Source: Thermoplasmata archaeon
GTDB taxonomy: Archaea > Thermoplasmatota > Thermoplasmata > Thermoplasmatales > Thermoplasmataceae
Direction of reading: 5' to 3'
Assembly: GCA_021850545.1 (NCBI GenBank)
Contig: JAJZLU010000035.1
Location: 50,557 to 114,556 of the forward strand
Length of the DNA: 64,000 nt
In this document: piece by piece, positions 52,433 to 59,759 of the stretch
How the letters are laid out: every line of letters starts with the position of its first letter
Numbering within the stretch: the first letter of the stretch is position 1
The notes under the pieces: model-generated
The model's input: the letters and a program-made list of their open reading frames with translations, nothing else
Databases searched by the model: none
Told to the model about the DNA's origin: nothing
Translations under genes and position numbers: made by a program

Positions 52433-54673
52433 ATGGCAGAAAAGAAAGGGAAAAAGGAAAAAGTTAGCAACAGTTTCCAAGGGGAAAATACCTATCCGAA
52501 ATATAAGAGTTATGAAGAGTTCCAGTTAGAGGTTCTGACTGGGGTGCCTTCCCATTCAAAGGCCCTCAAGGTCAAGGCGAGCCTGGATCTCATACAGACT
52601 GATGCCCAAAGAAAGGAGGCCCTCAAGTTCCTGGATGAGTGTCTCAAAGGTGAGGATAACCACATATTCCGGGACGAGATCCTGACGGTAAAGGCAGAAA
52701 TTGAAACAAGGTCACCAGACAAACGGGGAAGCCAAAATGGCGACGAAAATGAAACAGACAAAGACCTTCTTGAAATAGTTGGGAAAGGTTTCAAGGAATT
52801 TTTCACTGACCAGTACGAAAATCCCATGGCCCTGGCAGAGACTGGGGAAGTCATTCCAATACAGGGCAAAAAGTTTGAAAACATCCTCTCCAGGCGCTAC
52901 TACTCAGAAAAAGACAAAGTTCTGTCTACTCAAAGGATTGGAAATATTGTAAGGATATTTGAGATGAGCGCCTTTGAGGGGCCAAGGCACTCTTTAGACG
53001 TCCGGATAGCGGGAAATGGAATGGAAATTTACATTGATCCGGGTAACTCTTCTTACAATCTCGTGAAAATAACTCCAGGCAAAATTGAAATCATTAATCC
53101 GGAAGTCCCAAGGCACAGGCGCTATAGGGGCACTCTGCCGATGAAGATAGATTTCAGTGGTAGTCGGGAAGACCTTGAACTCCTGGTAAGACAATGGAAG
53201 TTTTCGGAGCCTAAAGACCACATGCTTTTCATGGTGTCAAGGGGAGCTGCACTTGTACCAGGGAAACCGAATCCTATTGTCACAGTTTCCGGAGATAATG
53301 GATCTGGAAAGTCAAACTTAACATTACTGGCTAAGGCCATGATTGATCCATCTATTATGAATTCAAGTTCCATCAAGGCAGGCAAGGATGATGAGCTTAC
53401 CCAGGCGCTTGCTCACAATTACAGCGTTAATTTTGACAATGTTACCATACAGCTCCGGGACGAGACAGTAGACATACTATGCAGGGCTTCAGGTGGAGAT
53501 ACGCTAACAAAGAGGGCCCTTTACACCAATGACGATGACTTCTTTCTGACTTTCTTGAGAGATATCGTCATGAATGGCATAAATAACCCTTCAAACAGAG
53601 GGGATTTTGCAGACAGAAACCTTGCGTTCTATTTGCTGAGGCCGTCTGGTGAGGAAAGGAAGACAGTCAAGGAACTGTCAGAGGCCCTTGATGAATTGGT
53701 GCCTAAGGCCAGGGGTGCCCTAATAAAGGCAGTTGCAAAGGCAATGCTGATTGTGGAAAAGGTTGAGGTGGAACTCAAGGGCTATCTGCCAAGACTTGCA
53801 GATTTTACGGTATGGGCTGAAGCAATTTCAAGGTCTCTTGGCTTTGGCAGGAATGAATTCCTTGCAGCATATCTTGAGAAGATCCAGGGAGCAACATTGG
53901 ATGTAATCACATCTAACACAGTCGCAATGCTCCTGATGCAATTCATGTCACAGCAAGACAGTTGGGAAGGCTCGGCAACGGAACTTTATAATTCGCTCAA
54001 CGAGCTTGCTGGACCACTTAGATTCCCCAAATCCCCCAATTCCCTGGTGAGGGAGATACATGAATTGAGGGCTACCCTTGAACAGGCTGGTCTCAAATTC
54101 GAAGATGTTAAGGATGGGGAAAGGACCAAGAGAATTACAAAGAACTTTTCTCCGCAAATATCGTCAGGTATCGTCATATCGTCAAAGTTGCCTGAAATAC
54201 TAGGTCCTGAAACTGACGATATACCTGACGATGCTTTTGGTGATATCGTAAGGCAAACGCTTGATGCTGACGGTGTTTTGAGACCGTCAGAAACACCGTC
54301 AGGTCAGAGAAGCCGCATTATTGCGAAGATTGACGATGTTTACGATACTTACGATACTATTAAAGTAGCTAAAGGAAAAAGGGGAGAAGAGAAAGGAGCC
54401 AACCCGGACCCTAACACTCATGCCGCTTTAGCAACCGGATCGTTAGGTCCCAAGGAGGGCCGGGGCAAAGAAACAGACAGAATGCTCATTGAAATATTGG
54501 AAAAGTCCAGGAAAAAACTTGGCGCTCACGAAATTTCAGAACTTTTGCCAGGAAGATCTCCATTCCTGGAATTGACTGAAAGTGAGATCTTCAATCGGTT
54601 AACCAACCTGGCCGGGTCGCATCCAAATATCAAAATGGCCAACATGAAGTTCTTCTGGGAGGTTTCCAAATGA
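52433..54673 (+). CDS. Large AAA+-type ATPase, probable replication protein of the element
   Basis: 746 residues. Charged N-terminal region, then an ATPase core with Walker A SGDNGSGKSNLT (about 285-296), a Walker-B-like YSVNFDNVT (about 333), a sensor-like RDIVMNGINNPSN, and an arginine-bearing GDFADRNLAFYLL. The order and wording match ATP-binding proteins found in bacterial integrative elements and phages, related to primase-associated helicases. A Ser/Asp-rich linker (~590-680) and a helical C-terminal domain follow. It is not an MCM. I infer helicase/initiator function for the element. Confidence 0.82.
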   Translation: MAEKKGKKEKVSNSFQGENTYPKYKSYEEFQLEVLTGVPSHSKALKVKASLDLIQTDAQRKEALKFLDECLKGEDNHIFRDEILTVKAEIETRSPDKRGSQNGDENETDKDLLEIVGKGFKEFFTDQYENPMALAETGEVIPIQGKKFENILSRRYYSEKDKVLSTQRIGNIVRIFEMSAFEGPRHSLDVRIAGNGMEIYIDPGNSSYNLVKITPGKIEIINPEVPRHRRYRGTLPMKIDFSGSREDLELLVRQWKFSEPKDHMLFMVSRGAALVPGKPNPIVTVSGDNGSGKSNLTLLAKAMIDPSIMNSSSIKAGKDDELTQALAHNYSVNFDNVTIQLRDETVDILCRASGGDTLTKRALYTNDDDFFLTFLRDIVMNGINNPSNRGDFADRNLAFYLLRPSGEERKTVKELSEALDELVPKARGALIKAVAKAMLIVEKVEVELKGYLPRLADFTVWAEAISRSLGFGRNEFLAAYLEKIQGATLDVITSNTVAMLLMQFMSQQDSWEGSATELYNSLNELAGPLRFPKSPNSLVREIHELRATLEQAGLKFEDVKDGERTKRITKNFSPQISSGIVISSKLPEILGPETDDIPDDAFGDIVRQTLDADGVLRPSETPSGQRSRIIAKIDDVYDTYDTIKVAKGKRGEEKGANPDPNTHAALATGSLGPKEGRGKETDRMLIEILEKSRKKLGAHEISELLPGRSPFLELTESEIFNRLTNLAGSHPNIKMANMKFFWEVSK

Positions 54674-54885
54674 ATCAGTCCACGCTTGAGACCTTCCTTG
54701 AACCAGAGTTCGCTCAAGACAATGGCCACGCTACACAAGTAATAGTCTCAATCCTGAAGGATTTCAATGTGGCATGGACGGACAGGAACTGGTATCTGCA
54801 TGCACAGGACCTGGTGTATCTGGATGAAAAGCTTGCAGATCTCCTGGTCAAGAGAAGCATTGCCAGGAAACAGGAGGTCGGCTGA
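54670..54885 (+). CDS. Hypothetical protein, 71 residues
   Basis: Starts within the ATPase stop codon (ATGA overlap), so it is translationally coupled. The product is soluble and mostly helical, with two Trp in VAWTDRNWYLHAQDL. No recognised family. Part of the chain of small genes 54670-56908. Confidence 0.68.
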   Translation: MNQSTLETFLEPEFAQDNGHATQVIVSILKDFNVAWTDRNWYLHAQDLVYLDEKLADLLVKRSIARKQEVG

Positions 54886-54886
54886 A

Positions 54887-55135
54887 ATGGCGGAGTCTGA
54901 GGAGATCCGGAGAGAGATCTCATACTGGATTGGCTTCAGGGATGCTCTTGAAATTGCTCTCCTGAAGCCGGAAAAAATCGGAATGCTGCATTCCAGGGCA
55001 GCTGAGAAGCTGGGTGACCTGAGAAGGTCCCTCAAGGAATGCGAAGCCCAGGAACTTATTGAATCACAGTCAAGGCCTCCCGGAATCTTGCAGGACCAGG
55101 GAGGCCGTGACACCCCTGAAAAAGAGGTAATCTAA
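54887..55135 (+). CDS. Hypothetical helical protein, 82 residues
   Basis: ATG 54887 starts one base after the preceding stop, with CAGGAGGTCG about 9 bp upstream. The longer reading from 54767 is rejected since it only shadows the previous gene. The product is rich in Glu/Arg helices (SEEIRREISYWIGFRDALE, AEKLGDLRRSLKECEAQELI) and could be a small coiled-coil or adaptor protein. Function unknown. Confidence 0.68.
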   Translation: MAESEEIRREISYWIGFRDALEIALLKPEKIGMLHSRAAEKLGDLRRSLKECEAQELIESQSRPPGILQDQGGRDTPEKEVI

Positions 55136-55136
55136 A

Positions 55137-55301
55137 ATGTGTTTGGAGCACAAAAAGACATGGTATGAAGGATCTGGCCTGAACCTTCATGCTGCAATGA
55201 AGAAGGCTAAGAGTCTGCCACAGAGCATCAGGATATACGGCCTGACAGAAACCGTGAAGAGAATAACCGGGAGGTTTTTCCAATGGTTGTTGAAATTCTG
55301 A
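55137..55301 (+). CDS. Small basic hypothetical protein, 54 residues
   Basis: ATG 55137 follows the previous stop by one base. The frame of 54 codons ends inside the next gene (19-bp overlap). The product is basic (AAMKKAKSLPQSIRIYGLTE, then TVKRITGRFFQWLLKF) and might bind nucleic acid or membrane. No family recognised. Confidence 0.55.
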   Translation: MCLEHKKTWYEGSGLNLHAAMKKAKSLPQSIRIYGLTETVKRITGRFFQWLLKF

Positions 55302-55660
55302 ATAATAGGTTTGAGAATTCCGGGGTTTCAATAAACCAGCTTCACCATATACTGGCCATCCTGAAGGATGAATGGTCCAGGGTTGAGGTATATGCCAATG
55401 AAACCTATCACAGTCCTTTTGACGTCTTGATTGAACAGGTCAAGCGTGAGATAAGAAACTGTGGTTTCACCCTTGATGAAGATCCGGGTGCAGATTCAAT
55501 CGAAACATTAGGTGACCACAAGGTGGGAATGTGGATATTCTATTGCTCCCCGAAAGTCCTTGTTGTTGTCCATTTCAACAATCAGGGAGTGAAATACGAC
55601 AATGGGGAAGTAGATGTCAGAATCACACTTGCAGGAATACAGGTGATGGAACTTGAGTGA
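55283..55660 (+). CDS. Hypothetical protein, 125 residues
   Basis: Soluble alpha/beta protein: N-terminal helix (INQLHHILAILKDEWSRVEV) and a C-terminal beta-rich part (VGMWIFYCSPKVLVVVHFNN). ATG 55283 has GGGAGG about 8 bp upstream. It overlaps the Hfq-like gene by 8 bp. No family recognised. Confidence 0.7.
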   Translation: MVVEILNNRFENSGVSINQLHHILAILKDEWSRVEVYANETYHSPFDVLIEQVKREIRNCGFTLDEDPGADSIETLGDHKVGMWIFYCSPKVLVVVHFNNQGVKYDNGEVDVRITLAGIQVMELE

Positions 55661-55901
55661 CAAGACACCAGCTGGTTCAGGTCCATCAAGGAATAATGGT
55701 CAAGGAGGAAACCGCTATTCGGTTCTGGACTGCTTTTCCCAGAGAGATATCGGCAGGGCCGTAACCATATCACTGGTGAATGGCAGGATAGAATCCGGGA
55801 TCCTAAGGGAAGTGGGTATGTTTGACATCAAGCTTGAACTTCCAACCAGGAAGGACCTCATAGTGTTCAAGCATGGCATCCTGACTGTGAGCGTGATGTA
55901 A
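55653..55901 (+). CDS. Hfq-like Sm-fold protein
   Basis: 82 residues. A disordered Gly/Asn/Ser N-terminus (1-21) precedes an Sm fold: a short helix (YSVLDCFSQRD), then VTISLVNGRIESGILREVGMF (Sm1, with the Asn43-Gly44 turn) and IVFKHGILTVSV (Sm2). The Sm2 motif is of the bacterial Hfq kind (YKHAIST) rather than the RG-type motif of archaeal Lsm proteins. An RNA-binding ring protein is therefore likely. The start is TTG 55653 with AGGTGATGG upstream, overlapping the previous gene by 8 bp. Confidence 0.75.
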   Translation: MSDKTPAGSGPSRNNGQGGNRYSVLDCFSQRDIGRAVTISLVNGRIESGILREVGMFDIKLELPTRKDLIVFKHGILTVSVM

Positions 55902-55902
55902 C

Positions 55903-56346
55903 ATGAACTTACTCAATAAATCAAGCTCTCAAGGAGAGGTAAGGACTAATCAGTCAACCCCTCACCTTTCAATCCTGACAACACGGATAAACGGAATAAA
56001 ATCAAGCGAATGCCGGGGAAATGAAGAAGCACTTTCAATTGAAGCTATGTCAAGATGTGCAAGATTCGATTTCTGTTCAGCTCCTAAGTGCCCATTAGAC
56101 ATTCTCATAAACCTCAGAACTGAGATAGACGAAGATCCCAGGTGTGAAATGGCGAAGGCAACCCGTCATAAGTATTGGGAATCCATGCCCGACTATCTCA
56201 ATACGGAATTGAAATTTGAAGGATACTTCGAAGTTGAATACAACAGGATGAAATCAGCAAGGGCCCGATTCGATGCATTGCCTGAAGAAAAGAAGCGGGA
56301 AATCAGGGAGAGGATGAGGAATGTTCACAAATCCGTTAGAGCCTGA
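55903..56346 (+). CDS. Cys-rich hypothetical protein, 147 residues
   Basis: A central segment has several Cys: ARFDFCSAPKCPLD followed by EDPRCEMAKATRHKYW, with another Cys in MSRCARF. The pattern suggests a small zinc site and is one I have seen in short archaeal hypothetical proteins. The C-terminal third is a charged helix (ALPEEKKREIRERMRNVHK). It starts 1 bp after the Hfq-like gene. Role unknown. Confidence 0.72.
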   Translation: MNLLNKSSSQGEVRTNQSTPHLSILTTRINGIKSSECRGNEEALSIEAMSRCARFDFCSAPKCPLDILINLRTEIDEDPRCEMAKATRHKYWESMPDYLNTELKFEGYFEVEYNRMKSARARFDALPEEKKREIRERMRNVHKSVRA

Positions 56347-56440
56347 AAGGAAGCACCCATTCATTCCTGATGACAACAGGATCCCGATAGATGAACCGTT
56401 TCTCCCAGGAGATCCGGGAGATGAACCTGATGATGACTGA
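56321..56440 (+). CDS. Small acidic proline-rich protein, 39 residues
   Basis: ATG 56321 is preceded by AGGGAGAGGATGAGG, an excellent ribosome site, and lies in the last codons of the preceding gene. The frame ends TGA 56440 inside the start region of the next gene (ATGACTGA). The product is acidic and Pro-rich, ending PGDPGDEPDDD, likely disordered. The small acidic character could suit a decoy protein, but that is speculation. Confidence 0.55.
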   Translation: MFTNPLEPERKHPFIPDDNRIPIDEPFLPGDPGDEPDDD

Positions 56441-56696
56441 AACAGTAACACTGGATGATTTCTTCCAGTCTCCAGGCTGCAAGAAGTCAGTGATAAGGTT
56501 CGACAAGCTGGTAAAAGCATACGAAAAGAACACAGGCAGGAAGTTCACGGACCTTGACGATCTCAACGCATGGTCCTGTGATATTCAGGGGATGCCTGGC
56601 TTCAGGCATCTCAGGGCTGCAAGATGGAATATGGGAAACCTGGCCACAGCTTACAGGCTTTGGAAAAGAGAAAAGAAAAGGGGCATCATGCCGTAA
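56433..56696 (+). CDS. Hypothetical protein, 87 residues
   Basis: Start ATG 56433 (or 56430) overlaps the stop of the 39-aa gene with the same ATGACTGA arrangement seen at 52262. Sequence: VTLDDFFQSPGCKKSVIRFD, helical middle, and C-terminal ARWNMGNLATAYRLWKREKK, a basic helix. It may bind nucleic acid. No family recognised. Confidence 0.62.
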   Translation: MTETVTLDDFFQSPGCKKSVIRFDKLVKAYEKNTGRKFTDLDDLNAWSCDIQGMPGFRHLRAARWNMGNLATAYRLWKREKKRGIMP

Positions 56697-56908
56697 TGTC
56701 CGTTACCATTGACGAATACAGGGAAAAACTCCGCTCTCTCATAGAAGAAAGATCGGATGCCATGGAAAAGCTGGACCTGTTCATTGAATATGCGGCCTCC
56801 GGACACGATGAGCTCCTCTATGAATCCGGGCATGATGCAAAACAACACCTGCAACGGCTCATGCACCTGATATCTGAAATTATAGTATTCAGCAGGAACA
56901 TTGAGTAA
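56696..56908 (+). CDS. Hypothetical helical protein, 70 residues
   Basis: ATG 56696 overlaps the preceding stop (TAATG). The product is almost wholly helical and acidic (TIDEYREKLRSLIEERSDAM, HDAKQHLQRLMHLISEIIV). Last gene of the plus-strand operon. It converges on the RHH-coiled-coil gene 48 bp away. Confidence 0.65.
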   Translation: MSVTIDEYREKLRSLIEERSDAMEKLDLFIEYAASGHDELLYESGHDAKQHLQRLMHLISEIIVFSRNIE

Positions 56909-56956
56909 TTATACCGGAAATTTCAGGCCTGAATTTTGAAGCAATGTATCTGGAGA

Positions 56957-57898
56957 TTACCTTGAAATTTTGTAGTTTTCAATCTTCAGGAAGGTATCAT
57001 CACCAACAACCTTGTAGGCCGAATATTTACTGCGAAGTGCCCTCTTCATGGCCTTCGATACGGACTTGAACAGGTACACAGTGTTGGCCTGGCTCAGGGG
57101 AACGAAACCTTCCGTTGCGTCCTCATATTTCATCTGGACTTCCTTAAGCGATTTCTCAAGCTCTGAAATTCTGGCCATGAGCCTATTCTTCTGCTCATTC
57201 ATTTCCGATTCCAAACTAGATATCTTCTGCTTAAGTGATGCATTTTCACCAAGGACCTTCTCAATGCTCCTGTATTCCCCAAGCTTCACTTCCATTTTGT
57301 AAGCCTGGTCCTCAAGGGCCTTGAGTTCACTTTCGGAGGTCTCAATCTTCTCTTTCAGAAATGCGATTGTCCGGTTGCTGTCTGTAATCTGCGAACTGAG
57401 TTTCCTGATTGTTTCATTGAGGATATTCTGTTCAGAAAATTTCCTGTTCTGCAGCTCATCAATTTCTGCCAGAAGTTTTTCCTTCTGTTCAATCAGGCCA
57501 GAATCCCCGAAGATCTCATCCCTTAGAATGACATCATGTTCCAGCGATTTTCTGAGTATTTCTGAATAGCTGGGATGGTTGGGGTTGGCAAGGTCCACAA
57601 TGAAATTTCTCAACGATTCAACCTTGGTATCTTCCTGGTCAAATTCAGATGTGAGACGGTGGTAGAAGTACTGCAATCTCCTTATGCCTTCGTCGCTGTC
57701 GTGAACGCTCCGGATGAACCTAATAAGTTCTTCTTTCCTTGGGAGCTCATCAGAGTAGTACCAGTCAGGCAGGCTGCCTTCCTGCCTTCTGGCCTTGATT
57801 GCGTCCTGAAGGAGCTGAGACGCATTGATGTTGTTTTCCTCAAGGTAACTCTTCAGGTCCTGCGGGATAGATACTGTTGTTCTTATGGATTCGGTCAT
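56957..57898 (-). CDS. Ribbon-helix-helix protein with long coiled coil
   Basis: 313 residues from ATG 57898. Residues 5-40 form an RHH-type DNA-binding unit (IRTTVSIPQDLKSYLEENN, then INASQLLQDAIKARR). After a ~90-residue spacer comes a long heptad-rich coiled coil (about 130-270), and the end is a compact globular piece (SVSKAMKRALRSKYSAYKV). The layout recalls plasmid partition or KfrA-like proteins, where a DNA-binding head is joined to a coiled coil. The repeat array at 57901-58028 begins 2 bp upstream of its start codon and is the likely binding site (inference). Confidence 0.8.
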   Translation of the reverse strand: MTESIRTTVSIPQDLKSYLEENNINASQLLQDAIKARRQEGSLPDWYYSDELPRKEELIRFIRSVHDSDEGIRRLQYFYHRLTSEFDQEDTKVESLRNFIVDLANPNHPSYSEILRKSLEHDVILRDEIFGDSGLIEQKEKLLAEIDELQNRKFSEQNILNETIRKLSSQITDSNRTIAFLKEKIETSESELKALEDQAYKMEVKLGEYRSIEKVLGENASLKQKISSLESEMNEQKNRLMARISELEKSLKEVQMKYEDATEGFVPLSQANTVYLFKSVSKAMKRALRSKYSAYKVVGDDTFLKIENYKISR

Positions 57899-57900
57899 AA

Positions 57901-58028
57901 GGCATAACCCCTGAAGGGGGAAATAAGGGTAATGCATAACCTGCCGGGTGCATTATTCCGGTTCGGCATAACGGGATAATGCCCTAAAACCTTGGTTCTT
58001 CTGACTATCCTCTGGTGAAAGGCATAAC
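57901..58028. repeat. GGCATAAC repeat array (operator, centromere or iterons)
   Basis: Direct copies: GGCATAAC 57901-57908, TGCATAAC 57933-57940, GGCATAAC 57965-57972, GGCATAAC 58021-58028. The first three are spaced exactly 32 bp start to start, about three helical turns. Related TGCATTAT (57949-57956) lies midway between the second and third, and an inverted copy ATAATGCC (57976-57983) forms a dyad with the third. It lies directly before the RHH-coiled-coil gene. The following 58029-58296 shows only repeated TCTGGCCACA words and the palindrome GGAGATCTCC. Confidence 0.75.
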
Positions 58029-58296
58029 TTTCTTGTGTTTCATGGACCGCACTAATTGACACCGATCTCATGAGAGAGGGGTATAGGGGTTTCAGATCTG
58101 GCCACAATTTTTCCGGAGATCTCCTGGGTGACACTCCTGGTTTAAATACACCAATAGAAGATCTTTCTGGCCACAGCCAGACGGGAATGTTCGCATGGTT
58201 GCTAAGGGCCCCTCTCACCTAACGTGTGGTCCAAGATCAACGGTAATTGATAGAAGACTTCCATAATTATAAATATCGACTGCGGTTTAATTATTG

Positions 58297-58416
58297 ATGA
58301 GCGGAAAATACAAAGGTAAGCAATCGGATCCAATAGCGAATCTAGGATTTATCATCGCCGGTATATCCGGCGCGATTGGAATTTACCTGATTGTATCAGC
58401 CATTCTGCACCCTTAG
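58297..58416 (+). CDS. Tiny single-helix membrane protein 1, 39 residues
   Basis: ATG 58297 to TAG 58416. Polar basic N-terminus (SGKYKGKQSDPIAN) then one hydrophobic helix (LGFIIAGISGAIGIYLIVSA) and a short end. TTATAAATA (58267-58275) is centred 26 bp before the ATG, an ideal leaderless promoter, which supports expression. The same architecture occurs at 58433 and 58930. No recognised family. Confidence 0.65.
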   Translation: MSGKYKGKQSDPIANLGFIIAGISGAIGIYLIVSAILHP

Positions 58417-58432
58417 TTTATGGCTGACAATT

Positions 58433-58549
58433 ATGAAAACCTCTCCAAAACATGAAGAGAAAAGAACCTCATATACTGGAGCCATAGATTTCATAGGGCT
58501 TGCTCTGTCTATCGCGCTTTTGGTTTATGCGCTCTCAGGCCTTCTCTGA
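58433..58549 (+). CDS. Tiny single-helix membrane protein 2, 38 residues
   Basis: ATG 58433 to TGA 58549, 16 bp after the first tiny gene and probably on the same transcript. Charged N-terminus (KTSPKHEEKRTSYTGA) and a C-terminal helix (IDFIGLALSIALLVYALSG) ending in Leu-Leu. Tail-anchor layout, N-terminus likely inside. No good ribosome site is visible, so confidence is lower. Confidence 0.55.
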   Translation: MKTSPKHEEKRTSYTGAIDFIGLALSIALLVYALSGLL

Positions 58550-58604
58550 TTTTACAGCTATTGAATTTTTTCAGCCCATATAGGTTGTGAGTAAGAACTC
58601 CTGC

Positions 58605-58630
58605 CCTTACAATATCGATAAATTGTAAGG
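58605..58630. repeat. Inverted repeat after tiny membrane gene 2
   Basis: CCTTACAAT and ATTGTAAGG are perfect 9-bp arms with an 8-bp spacer. 56 bp after the stop codon at 58549. Possible terminator stem or protein-binding dyad in the putative origin region. The adjacent palindrome TCTCCTAGGAGA (about 58657-58668) is a further symmetric site. Confidence 0.5.
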
Positions 58631-58800
58631 TTTCACTGAAAGTCTTCCTGGTAATCTCCTAGGAGAAACCCAGACCTGGCCTCATCTACTGCCACTCTAA
58701 AGGAAGGTATTAATTCAGAGCGGTCGCAGTTTCCTTGGTTTCCTTCAAATGCAGAGGGGTTCCCTGGGTATCACCCCATGGTCGATCGATTGAAAAGGAT

Positions 58801-58817
58801 CCTTGAAAATTTCAAGG
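58801..58817. repeat. 17-bp perfect palindrome in the 58.55-58.93 kb gap
   Basis: CCTTGAAA-A-TTTCAAGG with single-base centre, followed at once by CCCGGTCCCGG and GGTGTCACC, another short palindrome. The 380-bp gap has no convincing gene (a 51-codon frame at 58778 is doubtful) but is dense in dyads, as in plasmid replication or partition regions. Confidence 0.5.
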
Positions 58818-58929
58818 CCCGGTCCCGGTGTCACCTACCAACCTGGAATGGCTTAAATGCCTCCAAGGAGACAAGAACAGCAGAGCCTAATAAAAGGAAA
58901 ATTAATATTGTGGGGGTGAATATAATTTT

Positions 58930-59031
58930 ATGAATAATCCCAGGAAGAAGTCAAAATTCAAATTGGCTGTAGGTTATGGCATGATTGCTTTTGGAGTTTT
59001 AGGACTGGCCTGGGTTTTCGGACTTCTTTGA
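58930..59031 (+). CDS. Tiny single-helix membrane protein 3, 33 residues
   Basis: ATG 58930 to TGA 59031 with GGGGGTGA about 10 bp upstream. Basic N-terminus (NNPRKKSKFKLA) and one helix (VGYGMIAFGVLGLAWVFGLL) running to the C-terminus. It shares design, not obvious sequence identity, with the two upstream tiny genes. No recognised family. Confidence 0.62.
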   Translation: MNNPRKKSKFKLAVGYGMIAFGVLGLAWVFGLL

Positions 59032-59112
59032 AAAGAATTTGGCGGGAGATATCCATCCATTAGGGCAGTGAGGATGTCACTACATTGCTGAATTGAATGT
59101 TTGAGAAAGCCT

Positions 59113-59195
59113 TGTCCTCAAGGACACCTGAGGACACCCAGGAGGACAGCACAATTTTCCTTATATTTCTCAGACTCCCCAAGCGATTATGTCCT
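59113..59195. repeat. AGGACA repeat cluster
   Basis: AGGACA occurs at 59121, 59131 and 59143 in direct orientation. TGTCCT occurs at 59113 (making TGTCCT-CA-AGGACA) and again at 59190. The spacing of direct copies is 10-12 bp, about one helical turn. No gene lies in 59032-59281, so a protein-binding or origin function is plausible. Confidence 0.45.
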
Positions 59196-59281
59196 CTTTT
59201 TCCACCACTTCCAACTTTTCATGTAATAATTGATTAAGAAAGTTGAATGGAAAAGGCCATTCTTTGAAGTTAATTGATATA

Positions 59282-59503
59282 TTAGAGAAGCCGGGTGAAT
59301 TCGTCTATCGTGAGGCGGGCCTGCTTGATGATAGACCTCAAAGTGCCAGTTTTTAGTTCCTTGTGGTTTGGTACCGAAACCGTAAGTGCTGGGTTCTCTT
59401 TCCGTAAAATCATGTGGCTTCCTGTTTGATGGTCTATTGAGAACCCAATTCGTGTAAGGGCCTTAACAACGTCAGAGCCTGAAAGTACTGGCAATTTAGG
59501 CAT
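59282..59503 (-). CDS. hicA: HicA family toxin (mRNA interferase)
   Basis: 73-residue dsRBD-like HicA: LPVLSGSDVVKALTRIGFS, the catalytic His in HQTGSHMILRK, and TVSVPNHKELKTGTLRSIIKQ. It cleaves mRNA when freed from HicB. It overlaps hicB by 8 bp and is downstream of it. A decayed copy is at 62120-62345. Confidence 0.93.
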   Translation of the reverse strand: MPKLPVLSGSDVVKALTRIGFSIDHQTGSHMILRKENPALTVSVPNHKELKTGTLRSIIKQARLTIDEFTRLL

Positions 59504-59705
59504 CTATGGGAACTTCCACCGATGTTTCAACCGGAATTGGTTCACCATGTTTCCGGAGACTTGCAATATATCCGCTGATCGCATCTTTGATGTTGTTCAA
59601 AGCCTCCTCAACGGTATCTCCTTCTGATATGCAACCTGGAAGAGCAGGTACTGTCACGGTGTAACCACCCTCTTCCTGTGGTTCCAGGACAACAGTGTAT
59701 TTCAC
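59496..59705 (-). CDS. hicB: HicB family antitoxin
   Basis: 69-residue partial-RNase-H-fold antitoxin: YTVVLEPQEEGGYTVTVPAL, PGCISEGDTVEEALNNIKDA, IPVETSVEVPID. The start is GTG 59705. It lacks a C-terminal DNA-binding domain, as in the short HicB type. It lies first in the hicB-hicA pair, next to the integrase. It probably stabilises the element. Confidence 0.93.
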   Translation of the reverse strand: MKYTVVLEPQEEGGYTVTVPALPGCISEGDTVEEALNNIKDAISGYIASLRKHGEPIPVETSVEVPIDA

Positions 59706-59759
59706 AAATATACAATAGAAGATTATGAGATAAAGATTTCCTCCCTGGAGATTATAATT

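Noticed and set aside
52433..54673. Idea that the element ATPase is a second MCM
   Set aside because: It lacks the MCM Walker variants (GDPGTAKS, IDELDKM) and zinc domain. The core is of another AAA+ type.
57901..58028. Idea that the GGCATAAC array is a CRISPR
   Set aside because: Repeats are only 8 bp with related and inverted copies between them, and no leader or cas genes are present.
58433..58549. Idea that the tiny membrane proteins are Sec61-beta/SecG homologues
   Set aside because: The conserved segment before the helix in archaeal Sec61-beta is absent, and three different copies in an element do not fit.
58778..58933. 51-codon plus-strand frame ending in an ATGA overlap with the third tiny membrane gene
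   Set aside because: The frame spans a palindrome and the downstream ribosome site, has no start signal and reads like noncoding sequence, although the overlap is suggestive.
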